A stretch of DNA of 64,000 bases from Diphasiastrum complanatum (lineage: Eukaryota > Streptophyta > Lycopodiopsida > Lycopodiales > Lycopodiaceae): the NCBI GenBank assembly GCA_029204225.1, contig CM055101.1:35643648-35707647 (forward strand), given 5' to 3'. The notes beneath the pieces were generated by a model. It worked only from the letters and a program-made list of their open reading frames with translations, had not been told where the DNA came from and did not search any database. A program made the position numbers and the translations under genes. Of this stretch, positions 21,701 to 35,200 are shown piece by piece (the stretch's first letter is position 1; each line of letters starts with the position of its first letter).

Positions 21701-23239
21701 ACTTTTTTCCTGGTTGTGGTTGTTTCTTGTCATCTTGCTAAGTGGAACTCCCAATATTTTGTTGTTTGCTGTTATTGTATACTGGAGTTTTAAGCATATT
21801 TCGAATTGGGGCTCAGGCTTCTTGTATGTGTAGTGTAGGTGTGTTTGAGTGTTGATGGCTTTTTCTCTGAAATTGATTTTGAGTTTTTTTAGTAGTTGTA
21901 GAGTGTTCATCATTTTCATAAATTTGCATCCCAGTATGAGTTCTAATTTAATTTTAATTAGGGTCTTAGCAACAGGACTTCAAAGGGTGTTGCATGCGTC
22001 ATCTGGATTATGCTGACGATGATAGGGATTAAAAATCTGTCTACTCAAAAGTCTCATTTTGGCTGCAAAGTAAGGCACCACGAGGATTGATTCCTAGCTT
22101 CCTTGATATCGGTGTATAATGATTACTTCCAGTGGTGGCTAAATCATCAAGCAACCCCAGATTTGTCACTTCCATTCAAGCCATTTGCCAGCAGCAGCAC
22201 TAACTCGTTGATATGACCACCGCAACATACAGTTTTAAGAGTCACACTTCAACATAGATTGATACACTAGGGGATATGAGAGTTTTACTTTGTTGATCTG
22301 AAAATACACGTTAGAGTAACAAAAGGGGAGAGTCAATGAACCACCTAGCCAACTATGCAAAGAATTAATCTCCCATACCTTACCCAGGTCTTCACAATTA
22401 GATTCCCTCAACATCCCCAAATCCTAACTGTCCTAAGCAGACGTGCGGTACACGTTTATCAGCCAGTGCTGACCAGTTGGCAGTACCCTGACACACAGGC
22501 ATGAGTTCTCAAGACCTCTTGACATGGTCTGCCTCATATGCCTCATGTGGTTTACAAATATCACGCATAACATTAGGGGACATGTTCTATTGACCTTATA
22601 TTGTTTCCAAGAGATGCCACAGTAGGCCGATGACCTGGCCAGTAACTGATCAAACTATATAGTCTTTTATTTTACAACAGGTAATATTTACATAATTTCA
22701 ACTTACATTCGACACATTATCGAAAATGATGCATCTGCCAAACAATTTCCCTTTCCTCTCTTGAATTGTATTTCTATGTGTAATTTTTGGATCAAATCAG
22801 CCCACATTTAAATATCGTGGAGTAACCTTTAATGCATGGATTATGCATGCAACTCTTTGATATATGAGTTGTACATTTTCTTTGTGCAGGGGTTTGCTTC
22901 TCGTTCTCGAAGGCTATTGGCCTTTTCCCTTGCATCAATACAACCCCTATTCTGATATCACTTGTATCCATAGCTAGGGTGAAAGACTTTGAGGGGTCAA
23001 TGATTTTCTGGATTGACACGTTTCGCTACAACTTTCTCAATTCATCGAAGCTTTGCTACTTAGCTTCAACCTGTGTTTTATTTTAATTTCTATTTGGAGT
23101 AATCTTTAACATACTTGCTTTAGAAACCAGATAAACCAAAAAAATCCTTGACTGCTGTCATGCCAATCAGTACATACTACAGACCGACTGAGAATAACGA
23201 TGACTTTCTTGTCTAACTCAATCAGCTGACCTATCATGT

Positions 23240-23286
<47 letters not shown>

Positions 23287-26200
23287 TGCTAACTAATTCA
23301 CTGTTTTCTTATTAGCAAACGAAATTTTTTTCTCAGAGCTCACAATAAAGTTCAAAGGTGAGCCAATACAAAGTCTCTCTTGGACTTCAAGTTATCAATA
23401 ACGTTCACAAAACACGTACTAATGTATGCTCTGAGTACATCATTCATGAATTTCATAAATATTGGTTGCGCATTAATCAGTTAAAAAGGCATCACAAGAG
23501 ATTTATATTGACCAAATCAAGCTCTGAGTGCAGTCTTGTGAGCATCCTTCACAAACTATAGCCTGATAGTGACCACTCATATGTTTATTTTACCATACAA
23601 AGTAGCACCTTCTAAAGCATCTTGCAAGACATCCATACGTGCCGTAGGAGGGTGATGCTTACCACTAATTTTGTTCCATCTTTTTTTTAACAAGAATGAT
23701 TGGCAAGGCACAAGAAGAAAAGGTAGGCCTTATCTGGCTTTGGCTAGATGATAATCATCAAATAAGTAACTTTTTCTTCCTCTCTGAGACTCATTAGGTT
23801 AGGTGGGTTTTTAACATGACTAGATCCAGGAACTGGCCCAATCTTACTTTCCACATCCTCAATGGGATTAAGAGGCACATTCTTCTCACCACAGATGAAA
23901 TGGAGCTTCAAGCTACTATTGTACCGAATCTCGTACGTTGAGCAATTTAGGGCTTCTGCGTTGCGTGCTAGCATATTTCCATTGCAACATGAAATCACAC
24001 CAGACAAGTTATCTAAATATGCAACTTTTCAGTGTAACTCTTAAAAGTTAAAAGAAATACCTGCAACCCCTCCTGTCCATACTTCTATACCCTTTCCATT
24101 GGCCATCGTGACTATGTGCTTGTCCTCGAACAATTGTGAATTTTTAGCTCGAGTTGAATGTATCACATCATGGGAGGACCTAGCGTCAAGTAGAAATTTC
24201 TGCAGCAAAGCAATCAAATAATTGCCATGTGCATAAGCAGCATAACTGCGTAACAAGAAAAACTGCCCTTGCATAGCAATCAAAGAATTTGTGATACCCT
24301 TGTTGCACTGATTTTGATAGTGTCATTGGAGGAGGAACTGTCTCCTTCCCAACCATTGGGACGTTCGTCAATTGTGAAACACATTGAGTGAATGCTAGTC
24401 GCTCTTCCTACCGCATGGACTCTGTTGCTTGATCCACTCTAAGAGTATATGTGGTCTACACTTGACATTCCTTCCGCTTATGGTATCCCAAACATGCAAA
24501 TCACTAGTTCCTCGTCCTGCTCTTGGTCACATGGTGAAAACATAGTGGGACATGAATCTCTAGGAAAATGAGACTTCTTAGACAACCCTCTGCTTTTCAA
24601 CACTGTAACTCCCTTTCCCTGTTGGTTGCTACAAGCCTGTAACTTGACTTCCCCTCCGGTTTTTTATCCTTTTAAATTTGTGCCGAAAACCTGAACACTT
24701 GATTCCTCCATAAGCTCCTGTGCTTGTGGGACCTTTTTCCATCTTCATGATACCAGGCCATTTGAACTGCTCTCTGTAAATGATATCTGCTCTTTCCTTG
24801 CATTTATAAGGACCTCCTTAGGTATTTTCAGCGATGCCTCTATATTCTTGAACCATAATGGTGCCTTGCTAAACTGGTGCATTGTTGGATTCCTTGATTT
24901 TCTCATTCATTGTTGCATTCCTTGATTTTCTCATTCATTGTTGCATTCCTTGATTTTCCTCATCCATCGATGGCCAATTTCAACAGCATCTTTCTAAGTG
25001 TGTCCCAGTTGAAAGGAAAAAGATGATCCTCATCCACTCTCCACTGCTGTTGTATCAGTTCCTTAACCAATACTTGGCCTTGGAAAGTTTCTGTGGATCA
25101 TCATATTTTGCAATAGGACAGGTGTATAAGCATGTAAGTGTAGGACAGGCAGCAACTTAAGAGTCACGCTTTTGTCCCTTTGAGCCTGTTTAGATGTACG
25201 TTGAGAACACATTTCATAGCTTCTTGTTTGAGACTCCCATGATTCAGTGATTTCTTTTAAAGGTTTCAGGTATGAATCGAGGCTTAAGGACCCAAGTTCT
25301 TTGAGAAAATACTAGTATTTTCTGAATTTCAGAACCACTAACCGCTTGGATGAACAGGAGCCCTGCTTCCACTTAGTTTTCCATTCTTATGTTATTTATC
25401 CATTTAGAAAAATTTAAAGTAGAGGAAATAATGTAAAAATTGTTTTTCAAACACCTTACTTTAAGAAGAGGATGAGAAAATCAACTTATATGCTAAATAA
25501 GAAAGATTGTCCAATGATAGTTCTATCAAGAATAGTAACGTATATTTGAAGATAATTAAGAAGGTAATTTCGAAAGTTCTACCATACACAATCATGAGCA
25601 TCATAGATTTGATCCATTTATAAGATAATGGTTTCGAATTACCTGTAAATGTCCCTTTATAGGGTACTTAATATATGCTTGACTCACTCAATTTTTTCTC
25701 TTCTTATTACAGATGGCTAAATCATGAAGATCGTCTCATGAACAATGCAGTGTGGACCAAAGTAGAGGATAAAAGGTTATTGCACGTTGCTCAGCAGCAC
25801 GACTTGTGTGATTGGGAAGCCATTTCACAACAATTAAACACCAATCGAACTCCAGCTCAGTGCTTGATGCGCTATCAACGTAGTTTAAATGCAACAATAA
25901 TGAGAAGTTCCTGGACTCCTGAAGAAGATGAACAACTTCGTATGGCAGTCAAATTCCATGGAGAAAAAAATTGGCAAGCTGTTGCTGCAAATATTGAAGG
26001 TCGCACTGGCCCTCAATGTAGTAATAGGTGAACTACTACTTTCTAGGTCCTTGTGCTACACATATTCGTCATCTGCATAATTTGATTGCATTGTAGATAA
26101 TTCTGACTTCAAATGGCTCTGAATGATGAAGTCCGAGCCTCTATAGAAATTGCTTTATTTGGCATACTATGGTATGAACTTTTTGCTTATGCTTGTATGA

Positions 26201-29200
26201 ATTCCATACTAAAGTCCCTCTTGTTTTCTTGATCTTGTCAGATGGCATAAGGTTGTACATCCAGGAAGGCGTAGTGGAAGGTGGAATGTGGAGGAGGACA
26301 AACGGTTAACATGGGCTGTCTCTCTTTATGATTCAAAGCAATGGAATAGGATTGCCTCTCATGTTCCTGGTCGTACTGATGTTCAATGCCGAGAAAGGTG
26401 TATATTGCTACTTGTGAGAAATTTAACTATTGCATACTTTAGCCCTTGCTTGAAGCTCTTTCTCTGTGTAAATATGCTTCAAATCATATTCATAGTAGCT
26501 TTCAAACGACTGAAAAGTTTAAGTCTCATATTCTTACATTGCCTAGCTTTTTTCTGGGGTTTTTAACCCATGGAAGGGTTGATATGAATCTTATGGAGTT
26601 ATACATATAAAATAAGTGGATGATTGAGATGTAATAGCAAAATACCATTCAACCTACTATAATATTGAAAACAGTTATCTTTCATGCAACCACCTCCTAG
26701 TTATCTCATAAGGGCCATAATCTGGGAACGTTGCCACATGGAACATCCACCAACAAACATGTATACACACTAAAAAGAAACGTGGCCCAAAATATTGGAT
26801 AAGAAACGCTTAAATAAGAAGCATGCCCTCCCACTTAGGCTCATCAACACATTTTGGGACCCTTTGACCTCTGTTTGGGGTCTTGGATCCCGGAAAAAGT
26901 TTTGTTTGGATTTTGGATGTTTGAAATGTGTTTGAAATGTTGGGGTTTTGAACAAGTTTGAATCAGCTTCCAAACGAGTTTAAATCAACGATTAAAACGT
27001 CCTCAAATGCTACTATGACCACCGCTATGATTATTTTTTTGTATTGTTTGATTGAACCATTGAATGTGGTTGCTTTTCACCCTAAACATCCATCAAAAAG
27101 GTTGTCTCATTTATCTGCATGCCTTTAGAATTGACCATGGCTTTTGTCTATATCACATAGATGTACTGATTGATTTGTTTTTAGTAAAAATACAATCTGT
27201 CATAGACATTAACACAATAGTATGTGCTTTTGAAGTGCAAGTACCATATACCAAGGTGTCAAAAGCTGTTACATCTAGGATTATTTCTTTATATTTATTT
27301 GTGATATTTAGCATTTAACGAGGTTTTGATCATTATTCTAGATGCAGAGAAGTCATTTTCAATGACTACAAATGCATTTGATACACTACATGAGATAGCG
27401 TCAGCCACACGATTCTCAGCACCTTTTTTTCACCAAATGTCCAATAAGAGTTCCTGCATACTCTCAAAGCATCTGGCTTGTCGGTCTCTAAGGTCTGGTT
27501 GCTTACAAAAGTATCTTAAAGTATCATGATCCATGAATACCTCAAATTTTGATCCATACAGATAATGCCTCCATACCTTTGATGCATGAACAAGGGCATA
27601 CAATTCCTTTTCATGAGTTGGATAATCATGTTGTGCCAGGATGAGTTTCTTGCTCTCGAAGGCTACAGGCTTTCCCTCCTACATCAATACTCTCCGACAA
27701 CAATGTCACCTGCCTTTCAGAAAAGTCATTTTCAATGACTACAAATGACATTTGATACACTACATGAGATAGCGTCAGCCACACGATTCTCGGCAGCTTT
27801 TTTTCACCAAATTTCCAATAAGAGTTCATGCATACTCTCAAACCATCTGGCGTGTCAGCCTCTCTTACAAAAGTATCTTAAAGTATCATGATCAATGAAT
27901 ATCTCAAATTTTGATCCATACAGATAATGCCTCCATGCCTTTGATGCATGAACAAGGGCATACGACTTTTCTATGATGAGTTTCTTGTTCTCGAAGGCTA
28001 AAGGCTTTCCCTCCTACATCAATACTCTCCCACAACAATGTCACTTGCATTCCTATTTAAAACATTTTTGAGAGTCTACAATTCTTAGAGTGACTCACTC
28101 AACGATAGTTTGCTTTAATTGATCAAAGCTTGCTTGTTAGGTCAGTCCACTCACTAAACCTGTTCTTTTGAGTCAAATCATTAAAGGTGTTGCATCATAG
28201 GAGTATTTCTCAACATATTTTCTATAAAATACTTTAGGTTTTGAGTCAAATCATTAAAGGTGCTGCATCATAGGAGTATTTCTCAACATATTTTCTATAA
28301 AATACTTTAGGTATATTTTATTGAATAGAGTGGCACAAGCAAATCATCTATATGTGGCATAGGATATGGATGTTTAACAATTATCTTGTCCTCTGAGAAT
28401 CGTGACTAGCATTGCATGTGGATGCCATAGCAAAAGAATAGGTAACAAAAGCAAAGTAGTGTACAAAGCTATGCAAAATCAAGCAGCAAAAGTTGTTGAA
28501 ACAAAACAAAAACAGGCTCTTTGCAAGACAAACTTATTCTATAGATAGATTACCTTGAATTCCTAAGAGAATTGAATAGAATAGACCTTGTACAACCAAG
28601 TTCTAATTGCTTACAGACTCTTCTTTTTCAAAACTCAGCAAACAAGGGTTTCAAATTGACAATCAGCAAAAAGCAAGGACTAATCACTGAACTAGAAGGC
28701 AAAAAACTAACCCTACTAGCAACCTACCACTAGGAGCCTATTGCAACTGATAGATTTGAAATATTATTGAGTATTGAAGAAGTTACAAACAATTTTGCAA
28801 ATCCTATGAAGGCTAGATATTAACAAAAGCAAATATAACATGTAAGGAAAGTGCTCAAAAGCTACCAGAAGATCAGCATAGATAGGGCTCCAATATGTAT
28901 CTTATGGGCTCCAATTTCCAAAACACTCAACAAATCACCTATAGTACGACGTTGGGACTGGGCTAGGAGGGGCTTACTCTATATCAGGGAGTAGGCAAGG
29001 TTGGGTGGATCAGTTAATGTTTGCCTTACTGTGGTGTTAGGATCTATTACACTGGTATCAGAGCCATCTCCATCCTAGGGAACTCAGTTTTCAGCAGTGG
29101 AGAAAGTAGCTAGATTGCTCAGAACTTCTTCAAGTTCTCAGAAAGAAATAGAGGAGGAGACTCGCTGTAGGAACAGTCTCCTACTGAGGAAATCTTGGTG

Positions 29201-32200
29201 GATTTACTTGCTGGTCAGAGAGAAATTAGTTAAAATTTCTAGAGCAGGTCCAGCGCTGTAAATTTAGTCTTCATCTCTGATTTTTGCCATCAGATTCAGG
29301 GAATCAGAGCGGATTTTTGAGGAGAAAGGGTGGTGCTGATCCATCGCTGAGGGATCAGAAATCTACCTCTGAAATCTCAGAGAAATCTAAGGAAATTTGA
29401 AGGGTTTTCAAACACTTTTTCTTAGCAGGGCCAGCGCTGGACAGGGAGATGAAAAATTAGTTTTTCATCACTGTTTTTGAGGATTTTTCAGTAGTTTGAA
29501 CATCAAACTAGATTGCCACAGACCAGCGACCTACTACTTGAAGTCAGATTAGAGTTTCAAGCAAGTTTTGGGCCTTGAATTTTAGAAAATTGGGCCAGAC
29601 AGGTGGCTGTCCAGCCAGCGAGGGTAGGGAGACACCAAAATCAGAAATTGAAATACTTTTTGGGTCTCAAATCAGAAGTAAACGAGCCAGTTGGGTTGCA
29701 ATCAGACCAGCGAGCTACTATCCTCAAAGAACCGGGAAATTTGGCACCGTCTTGAAGCTTCAAACTGGCATTTTCCGGGACAGCAGGTCTGAAATCTTGG
29801 GGAAAAGAGCTGAAAGGGTTCCTCTTCATTCTTTCTTTGGAAGTACAGTCCTCAGAAACAGCTAAGTCATCTTTCCTTTCCCTTGTACAGTTGTAAATTA
29901 GTCTTTTAGACCTTTTTCCTTCAGAAGTTAAGGTAGCTCTCTTTCAGTTCCGAAGATGACCACTCCTCAGGGACCTGATCAACCCCCGGAGAGAGGCTTC
30001 GACGAACTTGAAACAGAAGCCTTGGCTTACAGAAAGGGGAAGGAACCCATGGAAGTGGAAGAACAGGAACAGTTCGCCGAAGAACTCGACGAACTGGTTA
30101 CCAAGGAGCAGTTTCTCCAATTGGTAACAGAAGTGGATGAACTGAAGTTGGCATTAGCCAATTTCAAGTCCAGTGTGGACGACTCGTTCGCTGAACTCAA
30201 AAATTTGATTTTGAGTTTCGCGAAAGGAAGCCTTCCCTCCACTTCTCAGTTATCCCCTTCTCCACTTCCATCAATTTCGGGTGAGACTTTACGGTCTCAC
30301 CCCAGTGTTTTTAAAGACTTAAAACCTCCTACTTTTAATGGGGAAGAGAAGGATAGAAATGCAGATATTCTACAAACCTTCCTCAGCAAATGGAAGAACA
30401 TTCATGCCCTTAAACAGACCCCTGACCATTTGCAAGCTATTGAGGCCAGTCTTTCCTTAGGGCCTATGGCCTATAAGTGGTGGTTAAATCTCCAGGAGAT
30501 TGGGCAGACTCCCCGGTCATGGAAAGCTTTTGAAGAAGCTTTCCTAAGAGAATTTCTACCAGAGAATGAACTTGATAGAGCCTGGGAAGCCTGGGAAAGA
30601 ACAGTAATGGATAAATCCCTCATCCAATATATCTCGCAGTATCGAGAAGCAATTTTAAAGATTAAAAATATGGATGACTATCAGAAAATCAGGGGATTTG
30701 TCCGTGGCCTCAAAGATGAATATAAATTAGAGGTCCAGAGAAACTCGCCTACTACCCTTGAGCAAGCTCTCAGATATGCTCAAATCTATGATGATTCAGT
30801 GGGTAGGAAGAGGGCGAGACAACAACCACTTTCTGAGCAGCCTCCTCAGAAAGACTTTCAATTTAAAAAGAAATTTTTAAAAAGAAAGAAAGAAGATAAA
30901 TTTAAAAGTGAAGCTCCTCAGAAACGCCCTTCACTCATACAGCCCTTAAAACCAGATGATTTTGAGAAAGCCAAACAAGAACGTTTGTGCTTTGTGTGTA
31001 TGGGCAAGGGACACACAGTCAGACAGTGTCCCAAGGGGCCTTTCACTAAAAAAAGAAAGATAAAAAACAAGTTCATCTTGTTCAGACTGTATGTTTCCCC
31101 AGTGACTCGGCAGCTTTCGAGATCAAAGTGTATCATGAAGATCATGAACACTGTTGCCAGCTGACCTCTGCAATGCTAGCGAGACCCTTCAGCTTTGGGC
31201 CACATGACCTAGTACGTATGCATGGAAAAGTTGGTAACCAGTCAGTAAGAGTTATGGTTGATGATGGGCAACCCACAATTTCATCAACTACACCCTGGTT
31301 AAAAAGCTTAAACTACCAGAAGTACCTAGTCAGCATAGGTACATAGTTTCATTAGCTAAGGGTGAAGATAAAAAAATATGGGAAACTATGGTAATTAAGT
31401 TAAATCTTGGTATTCAGGGGTACCAAGATGAAATAAACTTTCAGATAATGCACCTGGATCGAACAGACATTGGTCTCGGGAGAGATTGGCTCTACACTTT
31501 AGGACCTTCCCTCCACAGAAACTATCAGTAGAACACCCTCAGCTTTCAGCATAAAGGCCGAGAGATCCAGTTGCATGGGGAGCATGATGTTCCCAACAGT
31601 CCTATGGTCTGCAGTTCAGAGCTCTGTCAGCTAATCGGAGACGAAGACCATCAGGTATTCTTATGTGACTTTCAGTTTATTCCTGAAGTTTCTATTTCCA
31701 GTTCTATTCAGCAGAAAATCAGTAAATTAGAAACTTTATTGTCTATAGTTAAAGATGTTTTTCCTGAAGATTTGCCACATGGTTTACCACCTAGCAGAGA
31801 GGTAGATCATGTAATAAACCTAGTACCAGGTACAGCACCTGTTTCTAAACCTCCGTATCGGGTTAGCCGAACAAAGGATGAAGAAATAACTAGGCAGTTA
31901 ACAGACTATCTTGGGAAAGGCCAAATTCAGACCAATAGTTCACCATGGGCCTCACCAGTCCTATTGGTGAAAAAGAAAGAGGGGTCTATGCGTCTTTGCG
32001 TAGATTACAGAGCCCTCAATAAAGTCACAATCAAGAATAAATACCCTATGCCTCGGGCAGACGAGTTGTTTGACCAACTCGACGGGGCTAAGTTTTTCAG
32101 CAAAATAGACCTTAGATCGGGATATCATCAAGTCCGTATAAAATCGGAAGCTGTCTCGAAAACAGCTTTTAGGACTTGTCACGGTCATTATGAGTTTAAG

Positions 32201-35200
32201 GTGATGCCATTTGGGCTCACAAATGCTCCAGCTACCTTTATGACCTTGATGAACAGTGTCCTCAGACCATACTTGGGTAAGTTTGTAGTCGTATTTTTAG
32301 ATGACATCCTCGTTTACAGCAAAACGAGGAAGGAGCATCTAAAACACCTCAGAAAGGTGTTTCGACTGCTCAGAAAGCATAAGCTCTATGCTAAACAATC
32401 CAAGTGTGAATTCTTCGTTGAAGAAGTAGCATATTTGGGTCACATTATCTCTTCAGATGGGATTAAGATGGACCCAAATAAGACTCAGTTGGCGAAGACC
32501 TCAGAATATTTTGGAACTTTAGATCTTTCTTGGTCTGGCGGGATATTACAGACGATTTGTCAAGGAATATGCTCAGATAGCAGTTCCTATGACAAATCTC
32601 CTTAAGGGGAAGGGAAAGGAGTTCATTTGGGAGTCCGCACAGCAAGAGAGCTTTGATGCTCTCAAAACAGCCTTAGCTACAACACCAGTTTTAAAAGTCG
32701 TCGACCCCAATCAGCCATTTGTGGTCGAAACAGATGCTAGCGACTTTGCAGTAGGTGCTGTGCTAACTCAGGGTGGACGACCAGTTGCGTTCGAGAGTAA
32801 AAAACTCGAGCCAGCTCAGACTAGGTACAGTGCCTATGAAAAGGAACTCTTTTCTATAGTCCATGCCCTTAAGACTTGGAGGCATTATTTGTATGGTGCC
32901 AATTTTGAGGTCCTGACAGACCATGAGAGTCTCAGATACCTTTGCAATCAACCTGAGCTTAGAGGTCGGAAAGCTCGTTGGGCAGAGTTGATGCAAGAGT
33001 TTGACATGTCTATCAGATATAGACGTGGAAAATTCAATACAGTAGCAGATGCCCTTAGCAGAATGCCTATGATAAACGAGCTGAGTTTTACTCAGATTCG
33101 TAATGAGTTACTCGAGTCCTTGAGAGGGAAATGCCAGCATGATGCATTCTTCTCTACTATCTGGAACTCAGTCCAGAACAGACAGTTACAGACTCCAGAA
33201 CCAGTTCCTGGGGCTGGTGCCAGTTCATCCAAGAATTCTGAGCCTGTATTACCCAAGCAAACCCCAGTGGTTGAGGGTCAGTTGACTCAAGGATTCAAAT
33301 GGAAACAGTATTCCATTCAGGATGAGTACTTGCTCTATAGAGATAGAGTATGTGTCCCCAATTCAGAGGATTATAGGCAGCAGGTCCTATATGAATGTCA
33401 TGACAATCCTAGCGCGGGACACCTAGGCATACAGAAGACCTATGAGCTTCTTCGTAGGCAATTTTTTTGGCCCAGTATGAAAAAGGACGTCCACCAGTAT
33501 GTAACCAGTTGCCAGAAATGTCAAGTAAATAAAGCAGAGCGTTTAAAGGCAAGAGGGTTGTTGCATCCCTTAGAAATACCAGCTGGTAAATGGGAGAGTA
33601 TCTCCATGGATTTTATAGTAGGCCTGCCTAAAACCCAAAAGGGTAATGACGCTATATGGGTCACAGTTGACCGTCTGACCAAAATGGCTCATTTCATTCG
33701 GACCAAAACAACCGTTAGAGCTCCAAAGTTAGCAAGGTTGTTTGTAGACGGGCTATTTAAATTGTACGGTCTACCTTCCGGCATAGTCAGCGACCGGGAC
33801 AGTAAGTTTACTGGAAATTTTTGGAGGGCAGTATTCCATCATCTCCATACTAAACTTAATATGAGTACCACCGACCATCCACAGACGGACGGTCAAACAG
33901 AAAGGGTAAATCAAGTGCTGGAGGATATACTTCGTGCATACGTCAGCAAGAAGCAGACTAATTGGGAGGAGTATCTCTTGATATTAGAGTTTGCTTACAA
34001 CAGTACCAAACATTCAGCTACGAGATACAGCCCATTTATGCTGATGTACGGTTTTCAGCCACGCTCACCCACAGCTGTAGGGTTTAAACAAGAAAAAGTG
34101 GAAGCAGCCAGAAACGTTTTAGAGTGAAGGACATAAACATTGTTAAGGCACTTGATTGTTATTGTAGCAACACAACCCTATTAGGGTTGTTCAGCAGATT
34201 GTTAGGTCAGTTGTAGACCTACAAGTAACGGCACCGGCATGGAGTAGTGAATTTGCTATTGAGGGCAATATTTTTGGTCAAGGAATTTTACCCTAAAAGT
34301 TAGGGTCGAGCAATGTCAAAGATCAGGGTATGCAAATTGAGTTAATTTTTTGTCAAAGGTGTGGAGACAAACCAAAATGTCAAGTGAACCTAGTTGGGGT
34401 TGCATTCAGTTGTGCATGTTGTTGACTGAGGTTATTGATGGATATTTCTATAAAGACCTAAATGCCAAAGGTATACCTAGTTAGGGTTGCATGCAGAAAT
34501 GCATGTTAGTGGTTGGAGATCTCTATGAGAAATATAGAGCATACTCAATTCAATGGTACTAGGGTTGCCATATCTCATATCAAGCTAGTTCAAAAGGTAA
34601 AAGTTACGGAACTTTCAAGAGGGTGTCGATTATATTGGAAAAGTACTAAGAGTGCAAGCAAAGAACTATATGGTGTTATTAAGAATACCATTGTTTGGTA
34701 CATGGTGCATATGTTGCACAAGGCTTGTTTGCATGGTTTCTTATTGTGATGGCAAACGATAAGTTCATCGTTACAGGTGTAGTTATAACAATCTATGTGG
34801 AAATTCAGTTCAGAAAGCAAATTCACCTCTAAGAGGGAGTTTGGTTTATTGACTTATTGACACAACAAGCAAGTCATTACTTTGTATCAGTTTGGGAAGA
34901 CAAAGCTACTAGGGAGCAATCTAAAGATTTATATTGATGCAAGTTCAAAGATCCAGGCTGTCATGTTGTGTTTTGAAATTATTTTAATCCAAGTGTTTTA
35001 TTTCTGTGGTTGTCAAGTAAATTTTTGGATACCATCCAACTCACAGTTGATTGTTCATGTGATGGTACCAAGTAAAGTTTAGTTCTACTAGGAAGATCTA
35101 TGTTGAGTTGAAGAAAAGTTCTATGTTTTCTTCAAGTTCTTGAATCTATCAAAGTTCATGGTTTGCCATGTGGTAGATTCTATTGTTTTCAACAGGATTT

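Larger units (their letters stand above)
19596..25712 (+). other. MYB4R1: Intron 3 (6.1 kb)
   Basis: GT-AG intron. Recognisable content: a Gypsy RNase H remnant (22790-23060, minus), a (TA)20 run (23245-23284), a Copia gag-protease remnant (24041-25080, minus) and a 28-bp triplicate. From 19600 to 22790 I see no gene or transposon that I can support. Confidence 0.7.
28950..34127 (+). mobile_element. Gypsy-B (Ty3/gypsy), truncated at both ends
   Basis: Plus-strand element in intron 5 with a shortened LTR, primer site, leader, gag, protease, RT, RNase H and integrase. It is the best-preserved member of the family that includes Gypsy-A. The LTR is internally deleted (about 100 bp remain, 28950-29051). 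The 3' end stops inside the integrase C terminus at 34127, with no 3' LTR. It sits in the same orientation as the host gene. Confidence 0.85.

Noticed and set aside
24880-24963. Possible CRISPR-like array
   Set aside because: Only three directly adjacent 28-bp units without spacers in a plant intron; a simple tandem repeat.
27064-27318. 84-codon plus-strand frame in intron 5
   Set aside because: AT-rich intron sequence without motif or homologue that I recognise.
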